This document shows, piece after piece, positions 52,453 through 61,251 of a DNA stretch of 64,000 nucleotides. Location: positions 1 through 64,000 of the forward strand of contig CAVYQI010000003.1 in assembly GCA_963770635.1 (NCBI GenBank), written 5' to 3'. The notes below the pieces were generated by a model. It did not search any database. It worked only from the letters and a program-made list of their open reading frames with translations, and was not told where the DNA came from. Every line of letters begins with the position of its first letter. Position 1 is the first letter of the stretch. Source of the DNA: DASZIT01 sp963770635 (GTDB lineage Bacteria > Actinomycetota > Acidimicrobiia > Acidimicrobiales > RAAP-2). Made by a program: the position numbers and the translations under genes.

Positions 52453-53610
52453 ATGACAGATCTGAAGGAAAGCTCCCGGGCGGCCATCGACGACAGGCTC
52501 GGCGGTCTGGTCAACCTCAGCCACAACATCCACGAGCATCCGGAAACCGCTTTCGAGGAGGAACAAGCGGCGGCCTGGACCTCCAAGCCGCTCTCCGACG
52601 CCGGCTTCTCGGTTACCGAGGGGGTGGCCGGTCTCCCCACCGCCTTCGATGCCCGGTTCGGTTCGGGAGCCATGGTGGTGGCGGTGTGCGCCGAGTACGA
52701 CGCCCTCCCGGGAATCGGCCACGCCTGCGGGCACAACATCATCGCGGCGTCAGCGGTAGGGGCCGGCCTCGGGTTGGCGGCGGTGGCCGACGAGCTCGGT
52801 ATCACCGTCCGGGTGTTGGGCACCCCGGCCGAAGAGGGCGGCGGCGGCAAGGTGGTGATGCTGGATGAGGGCGTCTTCGAGGGCGTCCACGCCGCGATGA
52901 TGGTCCACCCGTGGCCGACCGACCGGCTGCAGGCTATCTGCCTGGCGGTGTCTCACTTCGACGTGACCTTCACCGGTAAGGCCGCCCATGCGTCGGCGGC
53001 CCCGTGGGAGGGGATCAACGCCGGGGACGCCATGGTGACCGCCCAGGTGGCGCTCGGCCTGCTCCGGCAACAGCTTCCGCCTGGCGACCAGGTTCACGGC
53101 GTGGTGATCGACGGTGGGTCGGCGGCGAACATCATCCCCTCCCGCGTCACCGGCCGGTTCATGTGCCGGTCGACGACTCTGTCGGGGTTGGAGAAACTCG
53201 AGCCTCGGATCCGGGCCTGCTTCGAGGCGGGAGCATTGGCGTCGGGGGCAACGGTGGCCTACGAGCGGTTGGCTCCTGACTACTCCCACATGGAGTCCGA
53301 CCCCGGGTTGTTGAGCTTGTACCGGGCCAACGCCGAACGGCTGGGCCGCTCCTTCGAGCTCGATGACTCGGATGCTCCCCGGCCGACGCTGTCGACGGAC
53401 ATGGCCAACGTGTCCCTGGCGGTACCCACCATCCACCCGCTGATCGGCATCGATGCCGGTGGGTCGGTCAACCACCAACCGGAATTCGCCGCCGCCTGCA
53501 TCACCCCCTCCGCCGACGCCGCCCTCCGGGACGGGGCCCTGGCCATGGCCTGGACGGTGATCGACGCCGCCGGCCCTGGTCCGTTGCGGGATCGGCTGCT
53601 CGCCGGCTGA
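52453..53610 (+). CDS. M20-family amidohydrolase (AbgB-like)
   Basis: 385 residues. NIHEHPETAFEEEQAAAW and AVCAEYDALPGIGHACGHNIIAASAVGAG (metal-binding H-A-C-G-H-N), then LGTPAEEGGGGKVVMLDEGVF and SHFDVTFTGKAAHASAAPWEGINAGDAMVTAQVALGLLRQQLPPGDQVHGVVIDGGSAANIIPSRVTGRFMCRS. This is the pattern of p-aminobenzoyl-glutamate hydrolases and other zinc-dependent amidohydrolases. The substrate is unknown. 54 bases downstream of the carboxylase gene, same strand. Confidence 0.93.
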   Translation: MTDLKESSRAAIDDRLGGLVNLSHNIHEHPETAFEEEQAAAWTSKPLSDAGFSVTEGVAGLPTAFDARFGSGAMVVAVCAEYDALPGIGHACGHNIIAASAVGAGLGLAAVADELGITVRVLGTPAEEGGGGKVVMLDEGVFEGVHAAMMVHPWPTDRLQAICLAVSHFDVTFTGKAAHASAAPWEGINAGDAMVTAQVALGLLRQQLPPGDQVHGVVIDGGSAANIIPSRVTGRFMCRSTTLSGLEKLEPRIRACFEAGALASGATVAYERLAPDYSHMESDPGLLSLYRANAERLGRSFELDDSDAPRPTLSTDMANVSLAVPTIHPLIGIDAGGSVNHQPEFAAACITPSADAALRDGALAMAWTVIDAAGPGPLRDRLLAG

Positions 53611-53710
53611 CTTTCGGGGCCGGAGGTCGGACGCTCCCGGAAAGTGAAATCCCGCGGTACGTATTTCGCGGTTACATGCCGCGGCGCATGTGCTGCTAAA
53701 ACCTCCTGTG

Positions 53711-54586
53711 TCAGGTCCGAAACCCGGGTAACAGGCCGGCCAACTCACGCCACTGGGCCAGCGGGTAGGCAGCCCGGGTCCCGGTCAGAACCTGGATACA
53801 GACATGATCGGCCCCGGCGTCGAGGTGCTCGCGGACCCGTCCGGCGATGGCCTCGAGGCCGCCCCAGGGGATGAGCCCATCGATCAGACGATCACTGCCG
53901 CCGTCGGCCAGGTCGGCCTCGGTGAAGCCGGAGCGGAGCATGTTGTTGGTGTAGTTGGGCAGTTGCAGATAGAGCGCCAGGCTCTGGCGGGCTATGTCGC
54001 GAGCGATGGTCGGGTCGGTCTCCATCACCACCATCTGTTCGGGCGCCAGCAGCGGGCCCTCACCCAGCACGGACCGGGCCCGTAGGGTGTGCTCGGGAGT
54101 GGTCAGGTAGGGGTGAGCGCCAGCCGACCGGTCACGGGCCAGCTCCAGCATTTTCGGGCCCAGTGCGGCGAGCACCCGGTCCTCCTTGCCAACCGGTGTC
54201 TTGGCGGCGTCGAGCTCGTCGAGGTAGTGCACCATCACCGAGCGAGGCCGCTCGTAGGGCCGACCGGTGGACTCGACCAAGAGCGCGTGACTGACCCCGA
54301 CACCGAGCAGGAACCGATCGGGGTGGGCGGCGGAGATCCGGGCGTGTTCGGCCGCCACCTCGGTGGGGTCATGCATCCACACGTTCAGGATCCCGGTGGC
54401 GACCGGCAGGGTCTGGGAGCCGTCGAGGACACGGGTGATGACGCCGAAAATGTTCCCTCCGGCGCCACCCGGTATCCACAGAGCGCCGAATCCCAGGGCT
54501 TCGAGCTCGGCGGCGACCTCTCCGGCGTCTCCGGCTTCCTTCGAGCGGAATTCGCCGCTCCAGATCCCTACCTTGCCCAGTTCCAT
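53711..54586 (-). CDS. F420-dependent LLM-class oxidoreductase
   Basis: 291 residues. MELGKVGIWSGEFRSKEAGDAGEVAAELEALGFGALWIPGGAGGNIFGVITRVLDGSQTLPVATGILNVWMHDPTEVAAEHARISAAHPDRFLLGVGVSHA is the usual barrel of the actinobacterial LLM family whose members mostly use F420. ATG 54586 with GGAGCGG upstream. Substrate unknown. Fits with cofD/cofE in the same part. Confidence 0.9.
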   Translation of the reverse strand: MELGKVGIWSGEFRSKEAGDAGEVAAELEALGFGALWIPGGAGGNIFGVITRVLDGSQTLPVATGILNVWMHDPTEVAAEHARISAAHPDRFLLGVGVSHALLVESTGRPYERPRSVMVHYLDELDAAKTPVGKEDRVLAALGPKMLELARDRSAGAHPYLTTPEHTLRARSVLGEGPLLAPEQMVVMETDPTIARDIARQSLALYLQLPNYTNNMLRSGFTEADLADGGSDRLIDGLIPWGGLEAIAGRVREHLDAGADHVCIQVLTGTRAAYPLAQWRELAGLLPGFRT

Positions 54587-54688
54587 GCCGCTCCCTTCGG
54601 GTTCGTCCGGTGCTCGACCCACGATAGGGGTCAGCTTCGCCACTGACTCAGACCAGCGGTTGAAGGGCCGGAAGGACGGGAAGGGCGG

Positions 54689-54898
54689 TCAATCCTTGCC
54701 GATCATGACTTCGGTTGCCTTGATGACAGCCGTGACCGCGTCGCCCTCCTTGATCTCCAGCGCGGTGACCGAGTCCTTGGTGATCGCCGATACGTCTCCT
54801 TGGCCTCCGGCCAGGCGAATGACGACGGTCGACATGATGGCACCGTGCTCGACTCGAACCACGGTCCCCTCAAGTTGGTTTCTGGCGCTGAGTCTCAT
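54689..54898 (-). CDS. Molbindin-like TOBE domain protein
   Basis: 69 residues: MRLSARNQLEGTVVRVEHGAIMSTVVIRLAGGQGDVSAITKDSVTALEIKEGDAVTAVIKATEVMIGKD. This is the complete mono-TOBE molbindin fold (SARNQLxGxV and the STVVIRLxGG... ITxxSVxxLxLxxGDxVxAxIKAxxVMI pattern), expected to bind molybdate and possibly store or deliver it. It is a single gene; no modABC is visible nearby. Confidence 0.93.
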   Translation of the reverse strand: MRLSARNQLEGTVVRVEHGAIMSTVVIRLAGGQGDVSAITKDSVTALEIKEGDAVTAVIKATEVMIGKD

Positions 54899-55000
54899 GC
54901 TCGTGAGGCTACCCGGCCGGGCCTACGAGGTCGCGGGCCATACAATCACGGTGAGTATTCAACCCGTGTCACCCGACACATTGAGATAGGAGGTCAGCCG

Positions 55001-55444
55001 ATGATCGCTGGTGTTGTTGGGCGCGGCGAAGGACATGAGCGGTACCGCGCCCGTGGCAGCGTGATGTTGTTCAAGGCACTGGCATCGCAAGACGACAACG
55101 ACTTCTCGCTGATGGAGCGCATGCTCCCGCCCAAAGGTCGCCAGCCACCTCCCCATCGCCACACCAACTGCTCTGAGGCCTACTTCGTGCTCGACGGGCA
55201 GGTGTCCGTCACGGTGGAAGAGGATGACCTGATCGTAGGGCCTGAAGGGTTCGTGTTAGTACCTCGTGGCACGGCACATACGTTCGGCAATGCCAGCGAC
55301 AACGATGCCCGGCTCCTGGTGATCCACGCTCCGGCGATGGACGCCTACTTTGCTGGATTGCACGAGTTGTGGAATCGTGACGAACCGCCGTCGACCGATG
55401 AAGAACGTGCGCTGATGGCCCAGTTCGGCATGGAGACTGTGTAG
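55001..55444 (+). CDS. Cupin-domain protein
   Basis: 147 residues with the strongest ribosome site in the window (AGGAGG six bases before ATG 55001). SLMERMLPPKGRQPPPHRHTNCSEAYFVLDGQVSVTVEEDDLIVGPEGFVLVPRGTAHTFGNASDNDARLLVIHAPA is one cupin domain; PPHRHTNCSEAYF and RGTAHTF supply His/Glu for a metal. No specific reaction can be named. Confidence 0.92.
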   Translation: MIAGVVGRGEGHERYRARGSVMLFKALASQDDNDFSLMERMLPPKGRQPPPHRHTNCSEAYFVLDGQVSVTVEEDDLIVGPEGFVLVPRGTAHTFGNASDNDARLLVIHAPAMDAYFAGLHELWNRDEPPSTDEERALMAQFGMETV

Positions 55445-55532
55445 TCCGGCTGGGTTGACGCCACGCAGCGAACACATCCTCGAGGTATCAGTCGACGACC
55501 CAAAGGCTCGGGGGTAGTCATCGTCCCAACGA

Positions 55533-56078
55533 CTACGACGGAGTCAGGTACCGGAGAGAACCAGACTCAAAAGCCAACAGAACCGTTCGGACGACGTCCT
55601 CTACCTGATCGGGCGGGGCATCCATGACGTGGCGCGGCTCGATTCCGGCGGAGACAAACTCCTGATGCATGTGCCGGGTAGCAGCCTCGTCTGCGAACGC
55701 GTGATCGAGGCGGGTTGCCACTCGTTCAACGCAGGTCTCGACCGGAGGCAGCAATATGACGTAGTGCAGCTCCTCGAGGCCGCTTGTCGAGGCGAAGGTG
55801 CGAAGAAACCAGGGTCCCACGATCCCGTCGTAGACGGTGAAGTAGCCACCGGACGCGTACTGGCCCGCCGCCGACGCCGCTGCCCGGGTGACTGTTTGAT
55901 TCTGCTGGTTGGACTCGGGTAGCCACGGGGCGATCGTGCCGGTCGCCAGGAACCTGAAAAAGGAGTCCCCCTCGACGAAGGCACTCTGTGGAGAGGCCTC
56001 CGCAATCGCCCTGGAGACTGTCGATTTGCCCGCCCCCGGCGGACCGGTAATCAGTAGTAGCGACCCCATGGTGCACAT
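55533..56078 (-). CDS. P-loop kinase-like ATPase
   Basis: 181 residues, an AAA_33-type small-molecule kinase fold: MGSLLLITGPPGAGKSTVSRAIAEAS (Walker A GPPGAGKS), FVEGDSFFRF (Walker B-like), LHYVILLPPVETCVERVATR (lid region with Arg residues). Closest in pattern to gluconate kinase/chloramphenicol-phosphotransferase-like families; the substrate is unknown. Starts ATG 56078 or ATG 56069. Convergent with the cupin gene. Confidence 0.85.
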   Translation of the reverse strand: MCTMGSLLLITGPPGAGKSTVSRAIAEASPQSAFVEGDSFFRFLATGTIAPWLPESNQQNQTVTRAAASAAGQYASGGYFTVYDGIVGPWFLRTFASTSGLEELHYVILLPPVETCVERVATRLDHAFADEAATRHMHQEFVSAGIEPRHVMDAPPDQVEDVVRTVLLAFESGSLRYLTPS

Positions 56079-56141
56079 TTTGGCCCACCGCCCCGGACCC
56101 TTCGCCGATCGGCCGAGCCGATTGCCGCCGCCCAGTGCCCG

Positions 56142-57767
56142 CTAGGTCCCCGGTTGGTACTCGCCGAACACGCCCCGAAGGACGTCGGACACCTCTCCGA
56201 GCGTGGCCATCCGACTCAGAGCCGCTTTCATCGGCACCAGCAGGTTCTGGGTCCCCCGGGCCGCTGCCTCGACATCCGCGAGTGACGCATCGACTGCCGA
56301 CTGGTCACGTTCCGCCCGCACCCGTTTGACCGATGCCACCTGCGAACGCTGCAACTCCTCATCGATGGGGAACACCTCGGCGGGATCGTTGGTCTCATCG
56401 ACGAACTTGTTCACGCCGATGACGACCTTCTCGTCGTCGTCGATGGCCTTCGCAAACGCGTAGGCCGCCTGTTCGATCTCACCTTGCATGTATTGCGCCT
56501 CGATAGCATCTACCGCGCCACCCATGGCGTCGATCCGCTCGAGATACTCCCAGGCGCCTTTCTCGACTTCGTCGGTCAACGACTCGACGAACCACGACCC
56601 GGCCAGCGGGTCGACGGTGTCCGCAATACCCGATTCGTAACCCACGATCTGCTGGGTCCGCAGCGCGATCTTGGCCGCCTTCTGGGTGGGCAACCCGAGC
56701 GCTTCGTCAAAGCCGTTGGTATGCAGGCTCTGGGTGCCCCCTAAGGCGGCGGCCAGAGCCTGGACGGTCACCCGGACAATGTTGTTCTCCGGTTGCTGAG
56801 CGGTGAGGGTGGAGCCTCCCGTTTGGGTGTGGAATCGCAGCAGCTTGGATCTCTCGTCCTTCGCCTTGAACCGCTCCGTCATGATCTTTGCCCACATCCG
56901 GCGAGCGGCCCGGTACTTCGCCACCTCTTCGAACAGATTGTTATGGGCGTTCCAGAAGAAACTGAGCCGGGGAGCGAATGCGTCGACGTCCAATCCTGCG
57001 GCCAGTGCCGCGTCGACGTAGGCAATCCCGTTGGCGATGGTGAAGGCGATCTCCTGTACCGCGGTCGAACCGGCTTCGCGGATGTGGTAGCCGGAGATGG
57101 AGATGGTGTTCCAGGCCGGCAGCTGCTCGGCGCAGTAGGAGAACGTGTCAGTCACCAGCCGCATCGACGGTCGGGGCGGGTAGATGTACGTCCCCCGGGC
57201 CACGTACTCCTTCAAGATGTCGTTTTGAATCGTGCCGCCGAGCAGCTTCGGGTCGACCCCGTTCTCTTCGGCCACCAGTTGGTAGAAGAGGAGAAGAATG
57301 GCGGCGGTGGAGTTGATGGTCATCGAGGTGGTGACCTCGTCGAGCGGGAGGTCGGCCAACAACAGCCTCATATCAACCAGTGAATCGATAGCCACACCCA
57401 CCTTCCCCACTTCGCCCTCCGAGCGGGGATGATCCGAATCGAGGCCCATCTGGGTCGGCAGGTCGAACGCACAGGAGAGCCCGGTCTGGCCGGCTCCGAG
57501 CAGAAACTTGAACCGTTGGTTGGTCGAGGTGGCATCACCGAACCCGGCGTACTGTCTCATGGTCCACAGGCGGCCCCGGTACATATCGGGGCGGATACCG
57601 CGGGTATACGGATAACTCCCCGGCTCTCCCAGCTGTTCGGCAGGGTCCCAACCGTCCAGATCATCCGGGCGGTACACGGGGTGGATCTCGATCCCCGAGT
57701 CGGTGCGCCGGTCATTCACCTTGGCTGGCGATGAGGGCGTAGTCCTCGGCGGGGTCTTCGATGCCAT
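56142..57767 (-). CDS. Methylmalonyl-CoA mutase family protein, large chain
   Basis: 541 residues. SGIEIHPVYRPDDLDGWDPAEQLGEPGSYPYTRGIRPDMYRGRLWTMRQYAGFGDATSTNQRFKFLLGAGQTGLSCAFDLPTQMGLDSDHP is the substrate-binding N-terminus. TTSMTINSTAAILLLFYQL, GTIQNDILKEYVARGTYIYPPRPSMRLVTDTFSYC, ISISGYHIREAGSTAVQEIAFTIANGIAYVDAALAAGLDVDAFAPRLSFFWNAHNNLFEEVAKYRAARRMWAKI and HTNGFDEALGLPTQKAAKIALRTQQI complete it. No B12-binding domain follows: the chain stops at about 541 residues, as in the split (alpha) type, where B12 binds a separate small subunit not seen in the window. Confidence 0.93.
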   Translation of the reverse strand: MASKTPPRTTPSSPAKVNDRRTDSGIEIHPVYRPDDLDGWDPAEQLGEPGSYPYTRGIRPDMYRGRLWTMRQYAGFGDATSTNQRFKFLLGAGQTGLSCAFDLPTQMGLDSDHPRSEGEVGKVGVAIDSLVDMRLLLADLPLDEVTTSMTINSTAAILLLFYQLVAEENGVDPKLLGGTIQNDILKEYVARGTYIYPPRPSMRLVTDTFSYCAEQLPAWNTISISGYHIREAGSTAVQEIAFTIANGIAYVDAALAAGLDVDAFAPRLSFFWNAHNNLFEEVAKYRAARRMWAKIMTERFKAKDERSKLLRFHTQTGGSTLTAQQPENNIVRVTVQALAAALGGTQSLHTNGFDEALGLPTQKAAKIALRTQQIVGYESGIADTVDPLAGSWFVESLTDEVEKGAWEYLERIDAMGGAVDAIEAQYMQGEIEQAAYAFAKAIDDDEKVVIGVNKFVDETNDPAEVFPIDEELQRSQVASVKRVRAERDQSAVDASLADVEAAARGTQNLLVPMKAALSRMATLGEVSDVLRGVFGEYQPGT

Positions 57768-57964
57768 CGCAACAGATTACGGGTTCCAGAGCACGGGTTT
57801 CACCGGGACATCGAAGTAGACGTCCAGCGCCACGACCGACGATGCCGGACTGCGCCGACCCGACGTCAACCGGAAGCGCCCGATATGCCGCCCGGCGCCC
57901 GCTGCTACCGACTCCCTCGCCATCGCCCGCATGGTCCGGACGACGACGAATCTGAGTTGAGGCT
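57768..57964. other. Intergenic region, no gene
   Basis: About 200 bases between the mutase gene and the rhodanese-ThiF gene, both leftward. It should hold the mutase promoter. No clear -35/-10 pair, repeat or RNA is evident. Confidence 0.5.
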
Positions 57965-59152
57965 TTACGACGCGGCGGGGGCCACCACGTGGGGCATGCA
58001 CAGCTCGTCGTATTCGGCGATGACGATCTCGCCCGCATTGGGACCGCAGGTCGGGCACTCGGGGTCGCGGTGCACCTTGAACGTCCGGAAGCTCTGCTCC
58101 AGGGCGTCGTAAGCCAGCAGCCTTCCCTGAAGGGTCTCACCCAGGTCGAGCAGGATCTTGATCGCCTCGACTGCCTGGATCGAGCCGACGATACCGGGCA
58201 GCACGCCCAACACACCGGCTTCCGAGCAACTCGGAGCCAGCTCGGCCGGGGGTGGCTCGGGGATCATGCACCGGTAGCACGGCCCGACCCACGGGTTGAA
58301 CACGGTGATCTGACCCTCGAACCGGAAGATCGACCCGTGGACCACCGGGATGTTCTTTATAAGGGAGGCGTCGTTGACCAGGTAGCGGGTCGGGAAGTTG
58401 TCGGTCCCGTCCACGATCACATCGTACCCGTCGATGATGTCGAGGATGTTGTCGGCCCCGAGTCGGACGTCATAGGTGACCACATTCACGTCCGGGTTCA
58501 TCAATGTCAGGGTCTTTTTGGCCGAATCCACCTTCCGCTCCCCGATTCGGTCGGTGTTGTGGAGGATCTGGCGTTGCAGGTTCGACGCATCGACCACGTC
58601 CATGTCGATGATGCCGATGGTTCCCACCCCGGCGGCAGCTAGGTAGATGGCCGCCGGAGAACCAAGACCACCGGCTCCGAGCAGCAGGACCTTGGAGTCG
58701 AGGAGCTTGAGCTGGCCGGTCTCCCCGATCTCAGGCAGCAGCAGGTGGCGCTGGTAACGGTTCCTCTGCTCAGAGGTCAACGACTGCGGTGTCGACCACT
58801 CCCGGCCCTCATCCTTCCAGCGGTTGAAACCGCCGATGACCGACGACACGTCGGTGTAGCCCAGCTCTTGCAGCGTCTTGGCCGCAAACGCCGAGCGGGT
58901 GCCCCCGGCGCAATACACCACCAGGTGCGACGACTTGTCGGGGATCCGCCCCTCCACCGAGGTCTCGAGGGTGCCTCGGGGGATATGGACCGCCCCGGGT
59001 AGCGCCCCCTGCTCGTACTCATCCGGTTCACGGACGTCGAGCACCACGGCCTTGTCGGCGGACAACTCCTGCTCCGCCTGGGCCGGGTCGATCTCCCGCA
59101 CCGCCGCCTTGGCCTCGGCCAACATCTCTCTGAAGGTGGGCACAACTATCAC
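57965..59152 (-). CDS. Rhodanese-ThiF fusion, MoeB/MoeZ-like sulfur-carrier adenylyltransferase with N-terminal rhodanese
   Basis: About 395 residues. First a rhodanese domain (ADKAVVLDVREPDEYEQGALPGAVHIPRGTLETSVEGRIPDKSSHLVVYCAGGTRSAFAAKTLQELGYTDVSSVIGGFNRWKDEG; active Cys in YCAGGTRS). Then a ThiF/MoeB domain: RNRYQRHLLLPEIGETGQLKLLDSKVLLLGAGGLGSPAAIYLAAAGVGTIGIIDMDVVDASNLQRQILH, DGTDNFPTRYLVND, HGSIFRFEGQITVF, with zinc Cys pairs CYRCMIPEP and CPTCGP. It activates the C-terminus of a sulfur carrier (MoaD or ThiS type) and may supply sulfur itself. The order is the reverse of MoeZ. GTG 59152 or GTG 59143. Confidence 0.92.
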   Translation of the reverse strand: MIVVPTFREMLAEAKAAVREIDPAQAEQELSADKAVVLDVREPDEYEQGALPGAVHIPRGTLETSVEGRIPDKSSHLVVYCAGGTRSAFAAKTLQELGYTDVSSVIGGFNRWKDEGREWSTPQSLTSEQRNRYQRHLLLPEIGETGQLKLLDSKVLLLGAGGLGSPAAIYLAAAGVGTIGIIDMDVVDASNLQRQILHNTDRIGERKVDSAKKTLTLMNPDVNVVTYDVRLGADNILDIIDGYDVIVDGTDNFPTRYLVNDASLIKNIPVVHGSIFRFEGQITVFNPWVGPCYRCMIPEPPPAELAPSCSEAGVLGVLPGIVGSIQAVEAIKILLDLGETLQGRLLAYDALEQSFRTFKVHRDPECPTCGPNAGEIVIAEYDELCMPHVVAPAAS

Positions 59153-59347
59153 TATCCTCGTTTGGCGGAGGCCCCCGGTCGTAACCGGTCCTCCGGACCC
59201 TCAACTGCGATTCAACACCTTTATAAACCCTACCAGCGGGGTCAACATTCCCTCCGGGCCGCTCCGGGTGACGCCCGGCTCAGATCATCAGGCCCACCGC
59301 CTCGATCCGGGCGCTGAGGGGCGGTGCCGCCGGTCCATGATGTCGAG

Positions 59348-59947
59348 ATGGAACTGAGCCAGGCGGTCCAAGCCCGTCGGATGACCAGGAACTTCTCCGG
59401 ACGGGAATTGCCTCCCGGTTTGTTGGACTCGATGCTGTCCGATGCCCTGCGGGCACCGTCGGCCGGCAATACCCAGGGTCGGGAGTTCGTCATTCTGGAG
59501 GGTCGGACCGAGACGGCACGGTACTGGGAGTCGACCACCGACGAACCCTGGCGCTCGACCTCCCGACGGTTCGAAGGTCTGTCTCGGGCCCCCGTCGTCG
59601 TCTTGCCCTTTGTGGATCCCGAGGCCTACCTGGCCCGGTACCGGGAGCCGGACAAGACCCGCAAGGACGGTGCCGAGGTCGAATGGGTGGTGCCGTTCTG
59701 GTTTGTGGATGCCGCCTACTCGGTGATGACCCTGTTGCTCCGGGCGGCAGGCGAGGGAATCGGCGGTGCCTTCCTGGGCAACTTCCGAGGGGAGTCAGGT
59801 CTCCGGACGGCCCTGGGTGTCCCGGTCCGATACCGGTGGCTCGGGGCCGTCCTGCTCGGTGAGGCAGCCGAGCCCGATCCGTCGTCCTCGTCCCTCTCGC
59901 GACCGAAGCGGGGGTTCAGCGAAGTCATGCATCGGGGTCGTTGGTAG
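59348..59947 (+). CDS. Nitroreductase family protein
   Basis: 199 residues. MELSQAVQARRMTRNFSGRELPPGLLDSMLSDALRAPSAGNTQGREFVILEG is the usual FMN-binding N-terminus (Arg-rich RRMTRNF; SAGNTQ). VDAAYSVMTLLLRAAGEGIGGAFLGNFRGESGLRTALGVPVRYRWLGAVLLGEAAEP closes it. FMN enzyme using NAD(P)H or perhaps F420H2; substrate unknown. ATG 59348 is preferred over an upstream start at 59324. Divergent from the rhodanese-ThiF gene over about 195 bases. Confidence 0.9.
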   Translation: MELSQAVQARRMTRNFSGRELPPGLLDSMLSDALRAPSAGNTQGREFVILEGRTETARYWESTTDEPWRSTSRRFEGLSRAPVVVLPFVDPEAYLARYREPDKTRKDGAEVEWVVPFWFVDAAYSVMTLLLRAAGEGIGGAFLGNFRGESGLRTALGVPVRYRWLGAVLLGEAAEPDPSSSSLSRPKRGFSEVMHRGRW

Positions 59948-60079
59948 CCCGGTCGGGTGGCGGCCACCTTCAGCCATGGTCCCGCAGAGGTAACCAGCCA
60001 GGTACTGGGCAAGGACGAACGGGAATCCTGTGGAGGTCCACTTAATGCGCCTTCATACCCGCAGCCAGGGAGGTACCCA

Positions 60080-60748
60080 ATGGCCACACCCCCTACCGCG
60101 CTCTCGCCAGTCGATGACGGATCACCGATCGATGCGAAGGCGGGTCCTCCGTCTCGGTCGCCGGTCGGCTCCTCCGACATTCTCCGGATCGTCCCGTGGG
60201 AGGACCCGATCGCCGACCCCCACGGCGTCCATCCGTGTTCGCGCTACGTCGAGCTCTACTGGCTGGGAATTCTCGGGCCGTCAACGACGTGGCTACTCCG
60301 CCGTCTCTCCTACGGGCTCGAAGTCCACGTCGATGGGTTCGATCTCCGTCTCTCAGAAACGGCCCGATCGCTGGGACTCGGCGACCGGATGGGAAAGAAC
60401 TCTCCGTTCCGTCGAGCCCTGCACCGGCTCTCCACCTTCGAGCTGGCCCGATCCCACGGCCCGGATGGCATGGCGGTCCGCACCCGCATCCCGCCGCTCC
60501 CGCTGCGACACCTCAGCCGATTGCCCGATTCGCTGCAACAGAGCCACCGGGGTTGGCTGGCCGAGCAACGTCTCCCCGAACCCGAGCAGATGCGGCGGCG
60601 GGCTAGCCGACTGGCGGCGGGTCTGGCCGCCTCCGGATGCAGCCGGGAGGAGATCGAGCGGCGCCTGGGTGGTTGGCAGTTCCACCCGGCCGTGGCGTTT
60701 CAAGCCGCCAAGGACGCAGTGGCGCCGTTGATTACACCCATCGGCTGA
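60080..60748 (+). CDS. Conserved actinobacterial protein of unknown function
   Basis: 222 residues; ATG 60080 has AGGGAGG upstream. The conserved part is RIVPWEDPIADPHGVHPCSRYVELYWLGILGPSTTWLLRRLSYGLEVHVDGFDLRLSETARSLGLGDRMGKNSPFRRALHRLSTFELAR and IPPLPLRHLSRLPDSLQQSHRGWL. I recall this YVExxWLGxLGPSTTWLLRRL pattern as widespread in actinobacteria, with no known function. No membrane segment or cofactor motif. Its presence supports the actinobacterial origin of this part. Confidence 0.78.
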   Translation: MATPPTALSPVDDGSPIDAKAGPPSRSPVGSSDILRIVPWEDPIADPHGVHPCSRYVELYWLGILGPSTTWLLRRLSYGLEVHVDGFDLRLSETARSLGLGDRMGKNSPFRRALHRLSTFELARSHGPDGMAVRTRIPPLPLRHLSRLPDSLQQSHRGWLAEQRLPEPEQMRRRASRLAAGLAASGCSREEIERRLGGWQFHPAVAFQAAKDAVAPLITPIG

Positions 60749-60818
60749 TCGGTCTCATCGGAACCAGGTTCGAACTCGCAGGCCGCAGCCAACTCCCGGT
60801 ACCCAAAGGGGTAACGTC

Positions 60819-61121
60819 ATGAATGTGGAAGGCCAGGTCTGGACGCTGATCGGTGTCGTGGTCGCGGGCGGTGGAATTGCCGTCTCCTTGATTCTTCAGG
60901 CGATGGGGTTGCTCAGTGAACGAGTCGATGCACTCGACAACAGGATCGATGGGCTCGACCGCAAGGTCGACGCCAAGATCGATGCGCTTAGCAGCCGGAT
61001 GGACATCAAGTTCGATCTTCAGTCGTCTCGTATTGATTCGCTGGTGGCCGCGCTGGGGCATGTGAACCTGACGCTCGGCGAGCTGGTCGGCAAGGCTCAT
61101 ACCCACGATCGGGTGGCGTAG
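60819..61121 (+). CDS. Small membrane-anchored coiled-coil protein
   Basis: 100 residues: one N-terminal transmembrane helix (VWTLIGVVVAGGGIAVSLILQAMGLL), then a coiled coil of heptads (LSERVDALDNRIDGLDRKVDAKIDALSSRMDIKFDLQSSRIDSLVAAL). ATG 60819 with AAAGGGG upstream. Function unknown; resembles small coiled-coil proteins with repeated I/L-D-A/S-L units. Confidence 0.75.
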   Translation: MNVEGQVWTLIGVVVAGGGIAVSLILQAMGLLSERVDALDNRIDGLDRKVDAKIDALSSRMDIKFDLQSSRIDSLVAALGHVNLTLGELVGKAHTHDRVA

Positions 61122-61251
61122 CCGAACCCAGCCTAGGAACCTCCCCCTCGATCGCGTCATCGAATGGCCGGGCGGCGGCCGGTGTGTGAAACTCACCGGC
61201 GAACGTAGCGCCTCGACATCTGGCTGTCGGCCGCTCGGTCTGGGGAGGAAC

